In this document: positions 41,793 through 51,960 of the stretch, piece after piece | Position numbering within the stretch: position 1 is the stretch's first letter | Layout of the letters: the number at the start of each line of letters is the position of its first letter | DNA from: Piezodorus guildinii | Lineage: Eukaryota > Arthropoda > Insecta > Hemiptera > Pentatomidae | DNA: 64,000 bases | Assembly (NCBI GenBank): GCA_023052935.1 | Contig: CM041294.1 | Span: 155,187,399 to 155,251,398, forward strand | Direction of reading: 5' to 3' | Program-made: the position numbers and the translations under genes | Notes under the pieces: model-generated | Databases searched by the model: none | Told to the model about the DNA's origin: nothing | Seen by the model: only the letters and a program-made list of their open reading frames with translations

Positions 41793-42030
41793 GAATAAAT
41801 TATTCTGTTAATTCAGTCGGGGGGCGACCCTAGGGTATGGAGACCCTCCTGGGGCAGACCCAGCCTCTATAAAGTGGGTACCCAAATTAATTGGGGAATA
41901 ACCTGACGGCTGAGCGTGATTAATGCCTAATCATCTCATTGCACTGCCGTTGGTCTAGAAACAGTACGAATCTCTATATGTACTGAGCCCAAGACCCTTC
42001 ATGGGTTGTAGTGGTACAGGTTTTTTTTTT
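41793..42030 (+). mobile_element. SINE A, 5'-truncated
   Basis: Lacks the tRNA-like head; body starts 'gaataaattattctgttaattc' and ends in a T-run. Flanked by a 15-bp duplication TATTTGTATTTTATA at 41778-41792 and 42031-42045, so truncation happened at insertion. Confidence 0.93.
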
Positions 42031-42045
42031 TATTTGTATTTTATA

Positions 42046-42677
42046 TCAGGCGATACGTGACATTTTCCAGCTCTTAATGCTGTACATATGTGCTTTCTGT
42101 GAAGTTGAACTACGTAATAACCTTTGATAGTTTATTTACTTTATTACTATTTAAATAAGTAAAATCAGTTTTGAATTGTTCTTACGCCAATTCCGTCACG
42201 ATAAGTCATATTAAGTTATTAGTTTCCAAGTTATTATTGTAATCCTTTGAATAAATTGTCAAAATAAAATCTAACCGTTTTGAATATGACATTTTCTGTC
42301 TCTTCTTGATATATTTACTTTTTTTCTGTATTTTTCTTTTGTCTTTAGCGACGGACATGCTATTGTCTGTTATTTATTTCTCTGGGATAAATATTCCGTG
42401 ACAGTTTTGAATGTTTTAGAGACTTTTTCCCGTCTAGTCAGGCGATCCTAGAATAGCATAGAGAGAACTCCGTTACCGCCAAGCCTAAGGGAACAGAAGG
42501 TATCTCGATGTAAGTCGGTCGTTTCTTCTGCTATCTCTTACAGCTGAAGGACTTGGCAGTCTCTGTTCGGGACGAGATTTATTTGGCTTGCCCATCACCC
42601 TCAATCTTCACCGATTCCTCAACTTGCTTGAGATAAGTTCCGTGGATTCCGTCATATCTGAATTTTGCGCTATCTTT
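42046..42677. other. Non-repetitive stretch
   Basis: 42430-42650 has a higher GC content and no match to any family ('gagaactccgttaccgccaag', 'gttcgggacgagatttatttgg'). No domain is recognised in any frame. Confidence 0.4.
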
Positions 42678-42879
42678 GTTTGTTTCTTCATTTAACGTCA
42701 CTTAATGCTGCTTTGGCTAATCGGACGTTGGTGGGAGTCCAAAAATTTTCCCATCCAGGTTTGAATTGGATAAGAATCTCTAACGAGTACCTGACATCGC
42801 TCAGGCTCCCCTGGGAAGTACGGCAAAACGTAAGATTTTTTACTCCCATTAAAAATCATAGGACCATCTGAAGGGTTAC
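42678..42879 (-). mobile_element. SINE C, partial diverged copy
   Basis: 'catttaacgtcacttaatgc', 'tggctaatcggacg', 'gtacctgacatcgctcagg', 'aaaaatcataggaccatctg'. The tRNA-like head is missing and the centre has deletions. Confidence 0.85.
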
Positions 42880-43264
42880 TTTATATCTCTATGTTTATGA
42901 TGGCATACGTTACTATAATTTAACAGGATTTATTATAACACATTTATTTATATGAACATCCATGCAAAGTATGTGCGTGTTAAGTAGATTTTTTTTTGTA
43001 TTATAAATATGTAAAATCATTTTTATAATTTATTTTTATTTATATTATGCCTATCCCTTAATTTTTTATTTAACAAACTTTTGTTAATAATAAATTTATT
43101 GTGTTAAAGTAATACTAAAGTAAATGTGTACAAATATGATTATGATGAATTGTTGACCTAGGTTGACCAACGGATAGTCCGTAATCTCGTCATCATTTTC
43201 GTAATAATAAAAATAAATAAATAAATTTTTTTTAAATTATAAATTTAAAAAAAAAGAGGGATGC
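42880..43264. other. AT-rich stretch, no gene recognised
   Basis: Plain AT-rich sequence. Confidence 0.5.
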
Positions 43265-43682
43265 ATACTGACCAAATTTGCTAGACTTAGTCATTTGGAC
43301 TAAAGATACCCTAAAACGGTGAAAACGTGTATTCGGAAATTTTCATGAGCTCAATACTTTCTCTGGCTAACGCGCTAGTCTCCCACGCCAGAGTTGTGAA
43401 TTCGAGTCCCAGCCCCAGCAGGACTTTTATAAGAATATAATGAAATGGGGACTTACTCACAGCCTCTCCCCCGGGAAGTGAGACTCGTCAGCCTACTGGT
43501 GGCAACTCGCAAAAATAGGCGTAAGGAGTGATGACCCTACCCTAAAAATTTCATCGAGAAACGTGAGTATATTCTCCCTGGAGTCTATACCACGCGGCCA
43601 AGGGCCTACACGGCCTATTGCGCCAGAGAGAAAAAACAATAGTTTCTCTATGTAGTTCATTTATAGATAAGTGAACGTAAAA
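43265..43682 (-). mobile_element. HINE-like fragment hosting SINE B
   Basis: 43265-43364: 'tagacttagtcatttggac', 'gataccctaaaacg', 'gaaattttcatgagctcaatac'. 43639-43682: 'agtttctctatgtag', 'gataagtgaacgtaaaaa'. Only the hairpin-end part remains. Confidence 0.8.
43365..43638 (+). mobile_element. SINE B, copy 2
   Basis: Aligns end to end with 17471-17735 and retains a better B box, 'gaattcgagtccc', and an A-box-like 'ggctaacgcgctagtctccc'. AATACTTTCTCT (43353-43364) and AATAGTTTCTCT (43639-43650) form a 12-bp duplication with one mismatch. Confidence 0.9.
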
Positions 43683-44490
43683 AATGTTTTTTATTCAACA
43701 ATAGTTAAATTAATTCGTTGTTTATTGCTCACATCACTTTTTTCATTAGTGCTCTATCCACGTCTAGACCACGCCGATCCTTTATTAATGAAGTTAATAA
43801 ACATAACCTAAAATATAAGACTTATATACGAAGGTATTTATTCAAATGTTAAAGAAAATGACTAATTTTAAGATTGTAATTGTGCATTAGCATGCATCTG
43901 GTAATAACCACGAGCAATTATATCACTTAGAATGTAAAATTTGTCCGTGTAGAGGTTGTGGCTCTTATTAAAAGGATTCACAAAACTTTTATGTTCAGTT
44001 AATTAAAAATTATTTCCCAATGACATCTCGCGGACGGCTTGGACCACTAGCTGATAATCACTGCTCTAGAGTTTTATTTCACTCGACGAGAACAGTAAGT
44101 GATCACTCACCCAGCATTATGAGAGGCTTGGAAATATGGTTATGAGCGAATTTCAAAAACATATAGGTTTTCCAATCATTGGACATCCATCTCAACATTA
44201 TTAAGAAGCTCTCATCTTTCAATATTGGACGCCCGCAATAAGCGTGCTCCCAATAGAAAGGCAGTTGCGTAGGCCCAATTGGTGAGCAATACGTTTCCAT
44301 TCGATGAGTCGAGTCTAGTTAACCATCCACTCTAACGAGGTATTCGGTAACGGGTTCACAACTGATGGTGATTCAGTATCTTACGTCTTATTTGCAATTT
44401 ATATCATTAAACTGTAGTATTACTCATAATTTGATGTAAGTATGGGATAAAACAATATTGTCAGCTTTGAGTAAAACAAAATTATAAACT
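43683..44490. other. Mostly non-repetitive stretch
   Basis: 43743-43790 on the minus strand reads 'cggcgtggtctag' and 'tggatagagcacta', a SINE A head fragment. 44030-44340 is moderately GC-rich without a recognised product; the 65-codon minus frame at 44103-44300 has no known domain. Confidence 0.45.
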
Positions 44491-44494
44491 AAAA

Positions 44495-44625
44495 CTCTGA
44501 AAATTACTACACAATGGTTTAATATTTCCAAATATATAGGTTATAACGGTTTATAAAGCTGTAGATAGGCAATTAAGTAATATGAAAAGCAATAAATAAT
44601 TCAAAGCAAAATGGCTATTGTTTAC
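44495..44625 (-). repeat. Family Z, first part of a split copy
   Basis: 'actacacaatggtttaatat', 'ggcaattaagtaatatg', 'aaagcaataaataattc' match 62510-62625. The remainder appears at 45310-45600 after an interruption that includes SINE C. Confidence 0.65.
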
Positions 44626-44721
44626 GCCACTTACTTCATTTATCCTCATTTTTTATTATGTATTTAAATTTCTCAAAAACTCTCTTCAATCACTATTAAT
44701 ATTTGTTATCAAGTGTTTCGG

Positions 44722-45007
44722 GGGATCACTTGTAGCTGGGTGGCTAGCGTAACAGCCTCCCATGCTAAAGGTCACGGGTTCAAACCCGCAGGTGGTCCTA
44801 GGATTTTTTAATGGGAGTAAAAAATCCTTAGTTACGTCGTCCTTCGGAGGAGACGTTAAAAGGTGGTCCCGAGCCTGTGCAATGTCAGGTACTCGTTAAA
44901 GATCCCTATCCTAATAAAACCTGGGTAGGCAAAATTTAGGACTCCCACTGTAGCATCGTCCGATTAGCCATAGCAGCATAAAGTGACGTTAAATAAATAA
45001 ACAAACA
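44722..45007 (+). mobile_element. SINE C, full-length, near consensus
   Basis: Head 'cacttgtagctgggtggc', B-box-like 'gggttcaaaccc', full body and '(aaat)n/aaac' tail. Flanked by a perfect 14-bp duplication ATCAAGTGTTTCGG at 44708-44721 and 45008-45021. One of the youngest copies. Confidence 0.95.
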
Positions 45008-45309
45008 ATCAAGTGTTTCGGATTATATCTATAAAGAAGAAAAAACATATGGTTTTTTATGACAATTGGAACAGTGTGGAAAAAAGTGTGGTTATTACCT
45101 ATTATTGTGTTTGTTATTACCTACTTAGTTTTACCTTATACCTTGTACCAGATTTACCTTATTATACCAAGTACTCACTTATTTGTTTATTCATTCACCA
45201 ATTTATCAGTTCTGCATAACATAAATTAATATCAACAAGCAAATCCTTGAATCAGCTTAGCTACCAGGCACAGCGTAAGGAAATCCGTAGGACGACCCCG
45301 CTGGCCCCA

Positions 45310-45600
45310 ACAGCTATCACTACTGCTAATTTCAAAACGATATATCTCAGCTAGTCTTAAACCAAATTCAATGATTCTTTTTTAATTTATAGAAAATTGA
45401 ATTCTCTATGAAATAGCACTAAAAGCAAAATTTTGGTATTTATTTATTAATTAGGAGAATAGAATTTTTTTTTAATTCGTTATTTGGATTCTACGGTTCT
45501 TGAAACTTAAGCCCTCAAATTTTGAAGGAGGGAGGGTAATTATTTTTTTTGTCGATTACAAAGGTTCATTATTGAAAATTATAAACCAAAAGCATTTATA
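45310..45600 (-). repeat. Family Z, second part of a split copy
   Basis: 'ctactgctaatttcaaaacg', 'tatctcagctagtc', 'tgaaatagcactaaaagc', 'gttatttggattctacgg', 'gccctcaaattttgaagg' and 'attgaaaattataaac' match 62645-62880. Confidence 0.65.
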
Positions 45601-45736
45601 CAGGACTGCATTTATATACTTTTTGGAAGAATATAACGTGCGATAAGTTGGTAACAGTCACTATAACCTTCCTGATACAATAATAGTGATAACTAACGTC
45701 TTTATATCGTTAATTACCAAGTTTTGTAAATATCCT

Positions 45737-46574
45737 CGCCCAGTAGTGATTCAACTTCTCCTCTACGCGGACGACATTGTTCTTGTGGCGGACAACGTAG
45801 ATAAATTACAGCAAGCGGTAACTGAATGGCATGAAGAGCTTAGACGAAAATGAATGAAAATAAATACCAGAAAAAGCAATATACAACAAGTGGGAAGGCA
45901 AGCGGAAGATGTCCATATATACTGGAACGGAGAGGAAATGGAAGTGGTTACGGATTTCACCTACCTCGGCACAGTAATAGAAAAGTCTGGGAAAGTAGAC
46001 TCTGAAATATCAAATAGAATCATGAAGGCAAATGCAGTCTACTATCAGATATGCAATACTGTAGTAGGGAAGCGAGAGGTGGGTAGAGGTGTTAAGCATC
46101 TTCAGCATCATCAAGTCATCTTCAAGTCAGTATATTTGCCTATACTACTATATGGAGCTGAAAGCTGGATATTGACGGACCGGCAAGAGAGCAGAGTCAC
46201 GGCTGCTGAAAAGTTCCTGCGAAGAATAGTGGGAAAGACGAGAAGAGATCGTGTAAGGAATGAGCGGATACACCAGGAACTGGAGGTTGCGCCGTTCTGC
46301 AAACCCGCCAGCTGAAGTGGTTCGGCCACGTTATTAGAATGGAGGATCACGGAGATCCTCTAAAAACCATGGACTACGTGCCAGATGGGAGGCCTCGGGG
46401 CGACCAAGGATGTCCTACCTGGAGTACATCGAGAGGCTTTGCAGAGGAAGAGGGAAAGATCTACGCCAGGCCAGGAACCTAGCTGGGATAGAGAGGATTG
46501 GAGCCGGTGGCTGAACGCTCCCTACGCTGATACGGCACTACAGGGAGAAGCAAAAGAAGAAGAAGTAAATATCC
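45737..46574 (+). pseudogene. RTE-like LINE RT, C-terminal part
   Basis: Opens with RT motif C in LLYADDIVLVADN at 45755-45793. A TGA interrupts at 45851, then 153 codons follow (45854-46315) with DFTYLGTVIEKSGKVDSEI, PILLYGAESWILT, EKFLRRIVGKTRRDRVRNER. A frameshift near 46310 leads to RQLKWFGHVIRMEDHGDP in another frame, and the element ends in an (AAG)n tail at 46560. YADD is intact, but stop and frameshift disable it. Motif order places it near RTE/related clades; exact clade uncertain. Confidence 0.9.
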
Positions 46575-47220
46575 TTATTCTCCCTGAGAAATATCTTTCT
46601 TTGTTGTTTAATTACATTGATTATCTATTCTTCATAAAGAAAGTAAATATTCAAAGGACAATTTATCTATTTATCGCACTATAATAAGAAAGTATGTAAT
46701 TATGAAGTTTGTTTTGAACTTGTATTTACTGTTTGTGTGAATTTAGCAAATTTAACTATATTACTAACGACGTGTAAACAATATTTAACCATAGATACTG
46801 ATAAATAATAACTTTTGAGCTTTTATTTAACATAAAAAAAACGACTACTAAGTTAGATCAGGCACATATTTTCTTCACATATTTAGCAAGTTCGTGGAAT
46901 GCTAATTCCAACTATTTTGCTGCATCAAATACCATTAGTCTATTAAAATGTGAGTTTCTGAAAAAATTTAAACGAAATTTATGTTGCTGCATGAAGAAAT
47001 ACAATGAAAAAACTTAAAAATAATTGACAACCTAAAAGAACTAAAGCGACGCAACTAAGTTGTTTCAAATAGCCTAAAAACTAATTATTAGGGTAAAATC
47101 AGTGATCAAAATAATAGCGGTGATTCAAGACGTGCTAAATGGACCAATAAAAATGCATAAAATGATGAAAACAATAAATTAATGGTGATTTGTTACGAGA
47201 TTAGGTGCTTCTGCCTTTAG
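46575..47220. other. AT-rich stretch, no gene recognised
   Basis: No repeat family or coding frame. Confidence 0.5.
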
Positions 47221-47224
47221 TAGG

Positions 47225-47500
47225 AAATATAGTACCTTTTGGAAGGAAATGAAAGGAAAGGTTATATCTGTTTACATAGGGTATAGTACGTTTTGGAACG
47301 AAATATGGATATAGTACCTTTTGGAATGAAATAAAATGTGTATTTAGTACCTTTTGGAATGAAATGCAATTTTTAAAGGATTTTTATGTTTTATAGATAA
47401 AATTTGATGACGGATTTAAATAAAACTAAGCCATTAGAATACAAATATGTGAAAATATCACTTTGAAAAAAATGTCCTTTAGTACCATTTGGAAATCAAC
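47225..47500 (+). repeat. Cluster of a 21-bp motif 'TAGTACCTTTTGGAATGAAAT'-like
   Basis: Five irregularly spaced variants near 47230, 47285, 47310, 47345 and 47483. The core 'TAGTACCTTTTGGAA' also recurs at about 14348 and, as 'TACCTTTTGAGAATAA', at 13425 and 13910. Spacing of 25-140 bp does not fit a simple tandem repeat. Confidence 0.6.
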
Positions 47501-47849
47501 GTCTCTATTGAACGATGGTTTATTATATATATTACATATTACAATGCTTTGCTGTCTTTTATCCTCTGTTTCTTTATATAATTTGCATATCCTTAGTCCA
47601 ACCTGTTCCTAGACAAAGCCTTTATGTCCTGTCCCCATTTGCTTAGAGATGATGTTCCACACCGGTGACTGCCTTCTGTGGTTTGAAGATGTCCAGTGCA
47701 GTGACCGTTAGTAACCGTTTTGCTTCGCTTGTCACGATTCTTTTACTTGTAACCGGTTACTGAACATTTGTGGAGTAATGATTTTTTCGAGGGCGTTAGT
47801 TCTTTTAAGTTTTCTCTACAGTCTGATTAATTATAGTTTTATTTGGTCA
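47501..47849. other. Non-repetitive stretch
   Basis: No feature recognised. Confidence 0.45.
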
Positions 47850-47892
47850 ATTGGGTCGTTTCATGTGAAATCTCCGTTTTTATCGTTTCGAA
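47850..47892 (+). mobile_element. Solo mariner terminal repeat
   Basis: 'gggtcgtttcatgtgaaat', 'ctccgtttttatcgtttc' matches the right-hand terminal repeat of the mariner at 48038-48893 (read inward) with a few changes. No partner end is attached. Confidence 0.6.
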
Positions 47893-47967
47893 AATGCAAA
47901 CTAAAATCAGTTGACTATTATTTTTTACTGTCCTTACAATTTAACAGATATTTTTGACTATTCAATA

Positions 47968-48020
47968 AGGATGTGAAACATGGTCGCTTACTTTGAAGGA
48001 TGAGCAACACCTCAAGCTTA
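47968..48020 (+). pseudogene. RTE LINE scrap
   Basis: 'gtgaaacatggtcgcttac', 'tttgaaggatgagcaacacc' encodes CETWSLTLKDEQHLK, matching CETWPLTLKDEQRLK of the RTE copy at 24340-25135. Confidence 0.75.
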
Positions 48021-48037
48021 TGTTTATTATAATATTG

Positions 48038-48893
48038 TATTGTGTCACATGAAATGTCCGTTTTAAAGGTAAAGGATTTTTATTAAAAAATACGATCTGA
48101 AAACAAGATAATTTTATTCGAAGTATTTACCCTCTTTTTCTACACATTTTTCCCAACGTGACACCAACTTTTTTATCCCCGAACTGAAAAACTCTGAGCA
48201 TTGAAGGGAAACGAAATCTGAAAACACACTTTTCACTTGATCATCATTTTCAAAAAGTTTTCCTTTGACGAAGTTTTCTAAATTCCTGAACAGGTGGTAA
48301 TCTGTTGGAGACAAGTCGGGATGGAGTATGGTGGGTGCGGAAGAACTTCGTAGCCCAGTTCTTTCAATTTTTGCACGGTATGTTTTGAAACATGGGGTCT
48401 TGCTGCCGCTCAGTGAGATCATGAGGTGCCCATGTATCGAGCTTTTTTACTTTCGCAATACACTTTGAATGTCTGGAAACGGTAGATGCACTTGCATTTA
48501 GTTGTGCTGAGAGTCCTTTAAACTGTTTGGTAGGGGTTTCGTTCTAGTCTATGTTTGAGGACATCGTTGTCTATTATGGAAGGAGGTCTTCCTCGGGTCC
48601 CTCAGCTGAAAACTCAGCAAACCAACAGCGAATGGTCCGTTCATTAACACTCCCTTCCCCTAACGCCTTGCAAATATTTCTACCGGCCTCAGCTGCTGTT
48701 TCCATGTTCATATTTGTAGGTATACTAAAAAGTTGGTAATTTATTGGGCAGCTAATGTTTATAATACAAAGGTAGAGGATTAGTAACTGTTTACTTTAAA
48801 TATGTAAACATTCGGAAGAAAACAACAAGGATCTGCAAAATCCTTTATGTATTTCAGAAACTATAAAAACGGACATTTCATGTGAAACAACCC
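48038..48893 (-). mobile_element. mariner-family element, internally deleted
   Basis: Inverted terminal repeats 'ttgtgtcacatgaaatgtcc' (from 48040) and, read inward from the right, 'ttgtttcacatgaaatgtcc' (to about 48889), both followed by GTTTT. TA dinucleotides flank both sides, as expected for Tc1/mariner. About 855 bp against the usual ~1.3 kb. It contains the transposase pseudogene on the minus strand. Confidence 0.92.
48114..48711 (-). pseudogene. mariner transposase, deleted and frameshifted
   Basis: Minus strand. N-terminal helix-turn-helix part: MNMETAAEAGRNICKALGEG, SVNERTIRCWFAEFSAEGPE, then two stops. Further on in another frame: NDVLKHRLERNP, LSAQLNASASTVSRHSK, KKLDTWAPHDLTERQ. 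The sequence then jumps to the C-terminus: KTYRAKIERTGL, PDLSPTDYHLFRNLENFVKG, KLVSRWEKCVEKEGKYF and a stop at 48114. The linker between is missing, removing the first two catalytic aspartates (CDEKW and HDNARPH regions in relatives); only the third (PDLSPTDYH) is left. It cannot transpose itself, but its ends may still be substrates. Confidence 0.92.
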
Positions 48894-49340
48894 GATATAA
48901 TATTATAATAAATCTTGACTACTGTATGAAGTATATAACCTGTACGATCGCCATGAATTAGCATAACCTCCCTAATACACAACATCACAAATAACATTCA
49001 TGCATAAGTTTGTGCGCTTATAAGATCTTTCTATTAAATTGCTCGAATCAAGTTATGGCATATTAACTCTTCTAAAATATTGCGCTTTCCAACGGTATAT
49101 AATACGTCTATGTTACTGCTTATATTACAGGAATACTTTTTTTATGATTTGTTCACAGAAAATTTGTTTTAAGAAAAGCTAAATTGCAATGGATTTTACT
49201 TTTAAACCTTGAGGAAACAATGCTCTAAATGATGGTCAAAACATTATAAAAAATCCGTCCAGTGGTTAAGAAGGAGTTCGCGGAATCCGAAATCCCGTTA
49301 TCATTTTATATATACAGAGAGAGATTGAAGGATAATATAG
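48894..49340. other. AT-rich stretch with a HINE-like scrap
   Basis: 49060-49140 ('tctaaaatattgcgctttcc', 'aacggtatataatacgtc') is a minus-oriented internal HINE-like fragment. Nothing else recognised. Confidence 0.5.
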
Positions 49341-49344
49341 ATTA

Positions 49345-49578
49345 AGTCCCAGGCAGCCTTTAAAGACCACTGACACAGACCGCTCTAAGACCGCTCCTAG
49401 CACCCTTCGTGGTCCTAACCATAAGCTTTGCGAACCCTGCGCAGGTCCGTAAGATGGTATCCTGAGCAGAGACGACAGGATGGGCATCATCGTCGGAACC
49501 TGCGTCCCGGAGGAACCACAGCCCGAGGACAGCTTCCTCCAGATACGGCGGGTCCTCTATGGTACACAAATATGTCAT
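49345..49578. other. GC-rich island of unknown nature
   Basis: Sharply bounded GC-rich segment in AT-rich DNA. Plus-strand frame: KTAPSTLRGPNHKLCEPCAG, P, stop, DGILSRDDRMGIIVGTCVPE, EPQPEDSFLQIRRVLYGTQ. The minus strand also stays open for 72 codons (DPPYLEEAVLGLWFLRDAGS). 'ccctgcgcag' before 49444 resembles a splice acceptor. No family recognised; an exon, a retroposed coding fragment or foreign DNA are all possible. Confidence 0.4.
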
Positions 49579-50029
49579 GGTTAATGTTTAGTTATATCTC
49601 AGTGTACAGTAGATAATAAGTATATATGTTATAATATGTATCCTATTTTATTTTTGTGGACACCATACTGTTCACTGTACTTCATATTCATAAGGTAGTA
49701 GTTGTTATAAGTTAAGATATGGCATCATCTGCGCTTAACGCCATGATCTTCCCATAGCGAGAAGTAACTAGATGTTTTACAATAGAGTGGTGGACCTACA
49801 CAAACTATAAAAACATTACCTGATTTATAATATTACCAGAGAACCATCCTTACTTTACACGAGTGCGATTTCAATATGGCGTCGTTTAAGTTTGAAAAAG
49901 TTCAGTTAGCAAGAAAATGTAGCATTGTAATGTATTGAGGATACTGAGGGGAGTTCATAATTAAATAATTTTAATATTAAACAATTAATGATAACGAACC
50001 TTTGTCGACAAAACATCAAAAGGTGTTTA
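49579..50029. other. AT-rich stretch, no gene recognised
   Basis: Separates the GC-rich island from the foldback. Confidence 0.45.
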
Positions 50030-51378
50030 CCTAGCCCCCTAGATTTCCCATCGGTATGGTACCAGAAACCTCTGGTAGTTTCCCCCCAGCGGCGGCCAAC
50101 AAGAATATTAAGATGGGTGTAAAGATAAGAATAATAGCACAAAAGCTACACCGCCAACCGGGGCATTTCCCATCTCGGCCCACCCGAGGTGACGAGAATG
50201 AGAGAGAAGAACCGAAGAGGTAGTCAAGTTTTATTCTCAGGAAGAGTGAGTCGGGTTCCACCTACAAGAAGAGGAGGGAGCCGTCGGGGTTCTGAGAGCA
50301 GCTGGAGGATGATGCCAAGAAAGGGGACCTAAGACTGATTTTACCTTCGCCAGCCGGTTATGTGTTTCAAAGGTATATTGTTATTTGTAATATTGTATGG
50401 CAAAGGTAGTAAAATGTCCCTCAGTATTCTCAGTCAGAGTTCTAGGCAATGTGATTAATATAATTTATATGTGTAAATTAATAATTATAGTAATCTATTA
50501 ATTGAATCTTGTTTACTTTAATCTTACCCTGCATGCCACCTATTGGATTTGTAAACACGATACCTTTGGAAAGGAGATCCATGGTGTCATTAAATATAGT
50601 TTATATATTGACTAAATATAGTAAGTAAGCTAGTTTTTGAAGCTACCGCTGCCTTAGAAAAGCAGCCGGTCAAAAACATAGCAGCATATTATATAACGTA
50701 TTTCATTTTTTTTATTTGCACATTTATTGATATTGACAACTGTATTAAGAAATGCATAGTGCTATGTTTTTGACCGGCTACTTTTTTAAGGCATCGGTTG
50801 TTTCGAAAACTAGATTAATTAATATATTTTATGTATTAAAGGACTATACTTTTTCTATACTTAGGAACCATTGGAATTCTTTTCCAAAGGTATCGTGTTT
50901 ACCAAGATTAATATGTGGCGTGCAGGGAAAGATTAAATTAAACAGTTTTCAATAAATGTCATTGTTATTAAAAATTAGCTAATACATGTACAGTCTATTT
51001 ACGCAATACCGACAACTTTGACTGAGAATACTGATTTAACATTGCAGTTAACTTTGCCGAAGAATATTACAAAAAAGAAATACCTTTAAACCACTTAGTC
51101 GGCTGGCGAAGGTGGAATCAGTCTTTGGCTTCATCATCCAGCTGCTCTCTGACCCCCGACGGACTTCTGGATCTCAGACTCGTCACCTTTATCTCCTCTT
51201 CATTTCAAAATATTATTTTTCGGAAATTCGCGGGCTGATAAGAGAAGTGCCTGAAGTCGGCGGTCTAGCCTTTGTCCACCCTTAAAACTCGTTTCGGTTA
51301 ATAGCTGGGGTCTAGGAAGTTCCTGGGGTATCGCGGATAGGGGCCAGACCGATGGGGAAACCTAGTGGGGTAGGAAAC
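50030..51378. repeat. 1.35-kb imperfect foldback (long inverted repeat)
   Basis: Left arm 50030-50687, right arm 50748-51378. Matching pieces, left versus reverse complement of right: 'tttcccatcggtatgg'/'tttccccatcggtctgg'; 'agagagcagctgga'-type 'gagagcagctgg(a)tgatg' in both; 'ttcgccagccg' in both; 'tcagtattctcagtca' in both; 'aaacacgatacctttggaaa' in both; and the innermost 'agccggtcaaaaacatagca' in both. A ~60-bp T-rich spacer sits at the centre and resembles a LINE tail (minus). The arms are diverged and carry indels. No transposase. Either a foldback/MITE-like element or a hairpin-RNA locus. Confidence 0.88.
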
Positions 51379-51614
51379 GTATTTTCTACTTTACGATCAG
51401 CTCTTATTAATATTTATTTGATTGATATAAAATAATCTTATTATGATTTAACTTATCTGAGTATCATCAATACATAACAATAGTAAATGTTGATATATAT
51501 TTTTTTTTTTTAATTTGGCATTGAAATACATATAACCCCAAATTTTCACCGTTCTTAGTCGCGGCTTTAGTATTTTTGAATGAAAAATGTCCAAATAATT
51601 TAAATGTCGTTTGT
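51379..51614. other. AT-rich stretch, no gene recognised
   Basis: No feature seen. Confidence 0.45.
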
Positions 51615-51617
51615 ATT

Positions 51618-51960
51618 ACAAAACTCTGGTGCGGGCAAACACACGACTAACTCTTCCCTAGGCTATTAAAATCATTTTTAGTTAATAGCTATAAAAAAAC
51701 TTAAAGTAGAAAAAGGTATAGTTAATTTAAAAAAAAAATTTATTCAGTTTCGTTGGAAACATACGATTTAGATTAAATAATATAATAATTTATAATTATT
51801 ATGTATAATAATCAGTAATAATTAAGCCCTGTTCGTCGCTTTAAATTACCTTTTACAAATTTGTATTTATGATAATATTTTGTTAAAATTTTTAGTTTTC
51901 CAACGGTGTGTGTTAACGCCGGATCGTAGTTAACATATGAAATACTTTTAATTGAGATAA
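51618..51960 (-). mobile_element. HINE-like element, old partial copy
   Basis: 'ctctggtgcgggcaaacac', 'acgactaactcttccc', 'attatgtataataatcag' and 'agttttccaacggtgtg'. Only the far-end third, with deletions. Confidence 0.75.
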
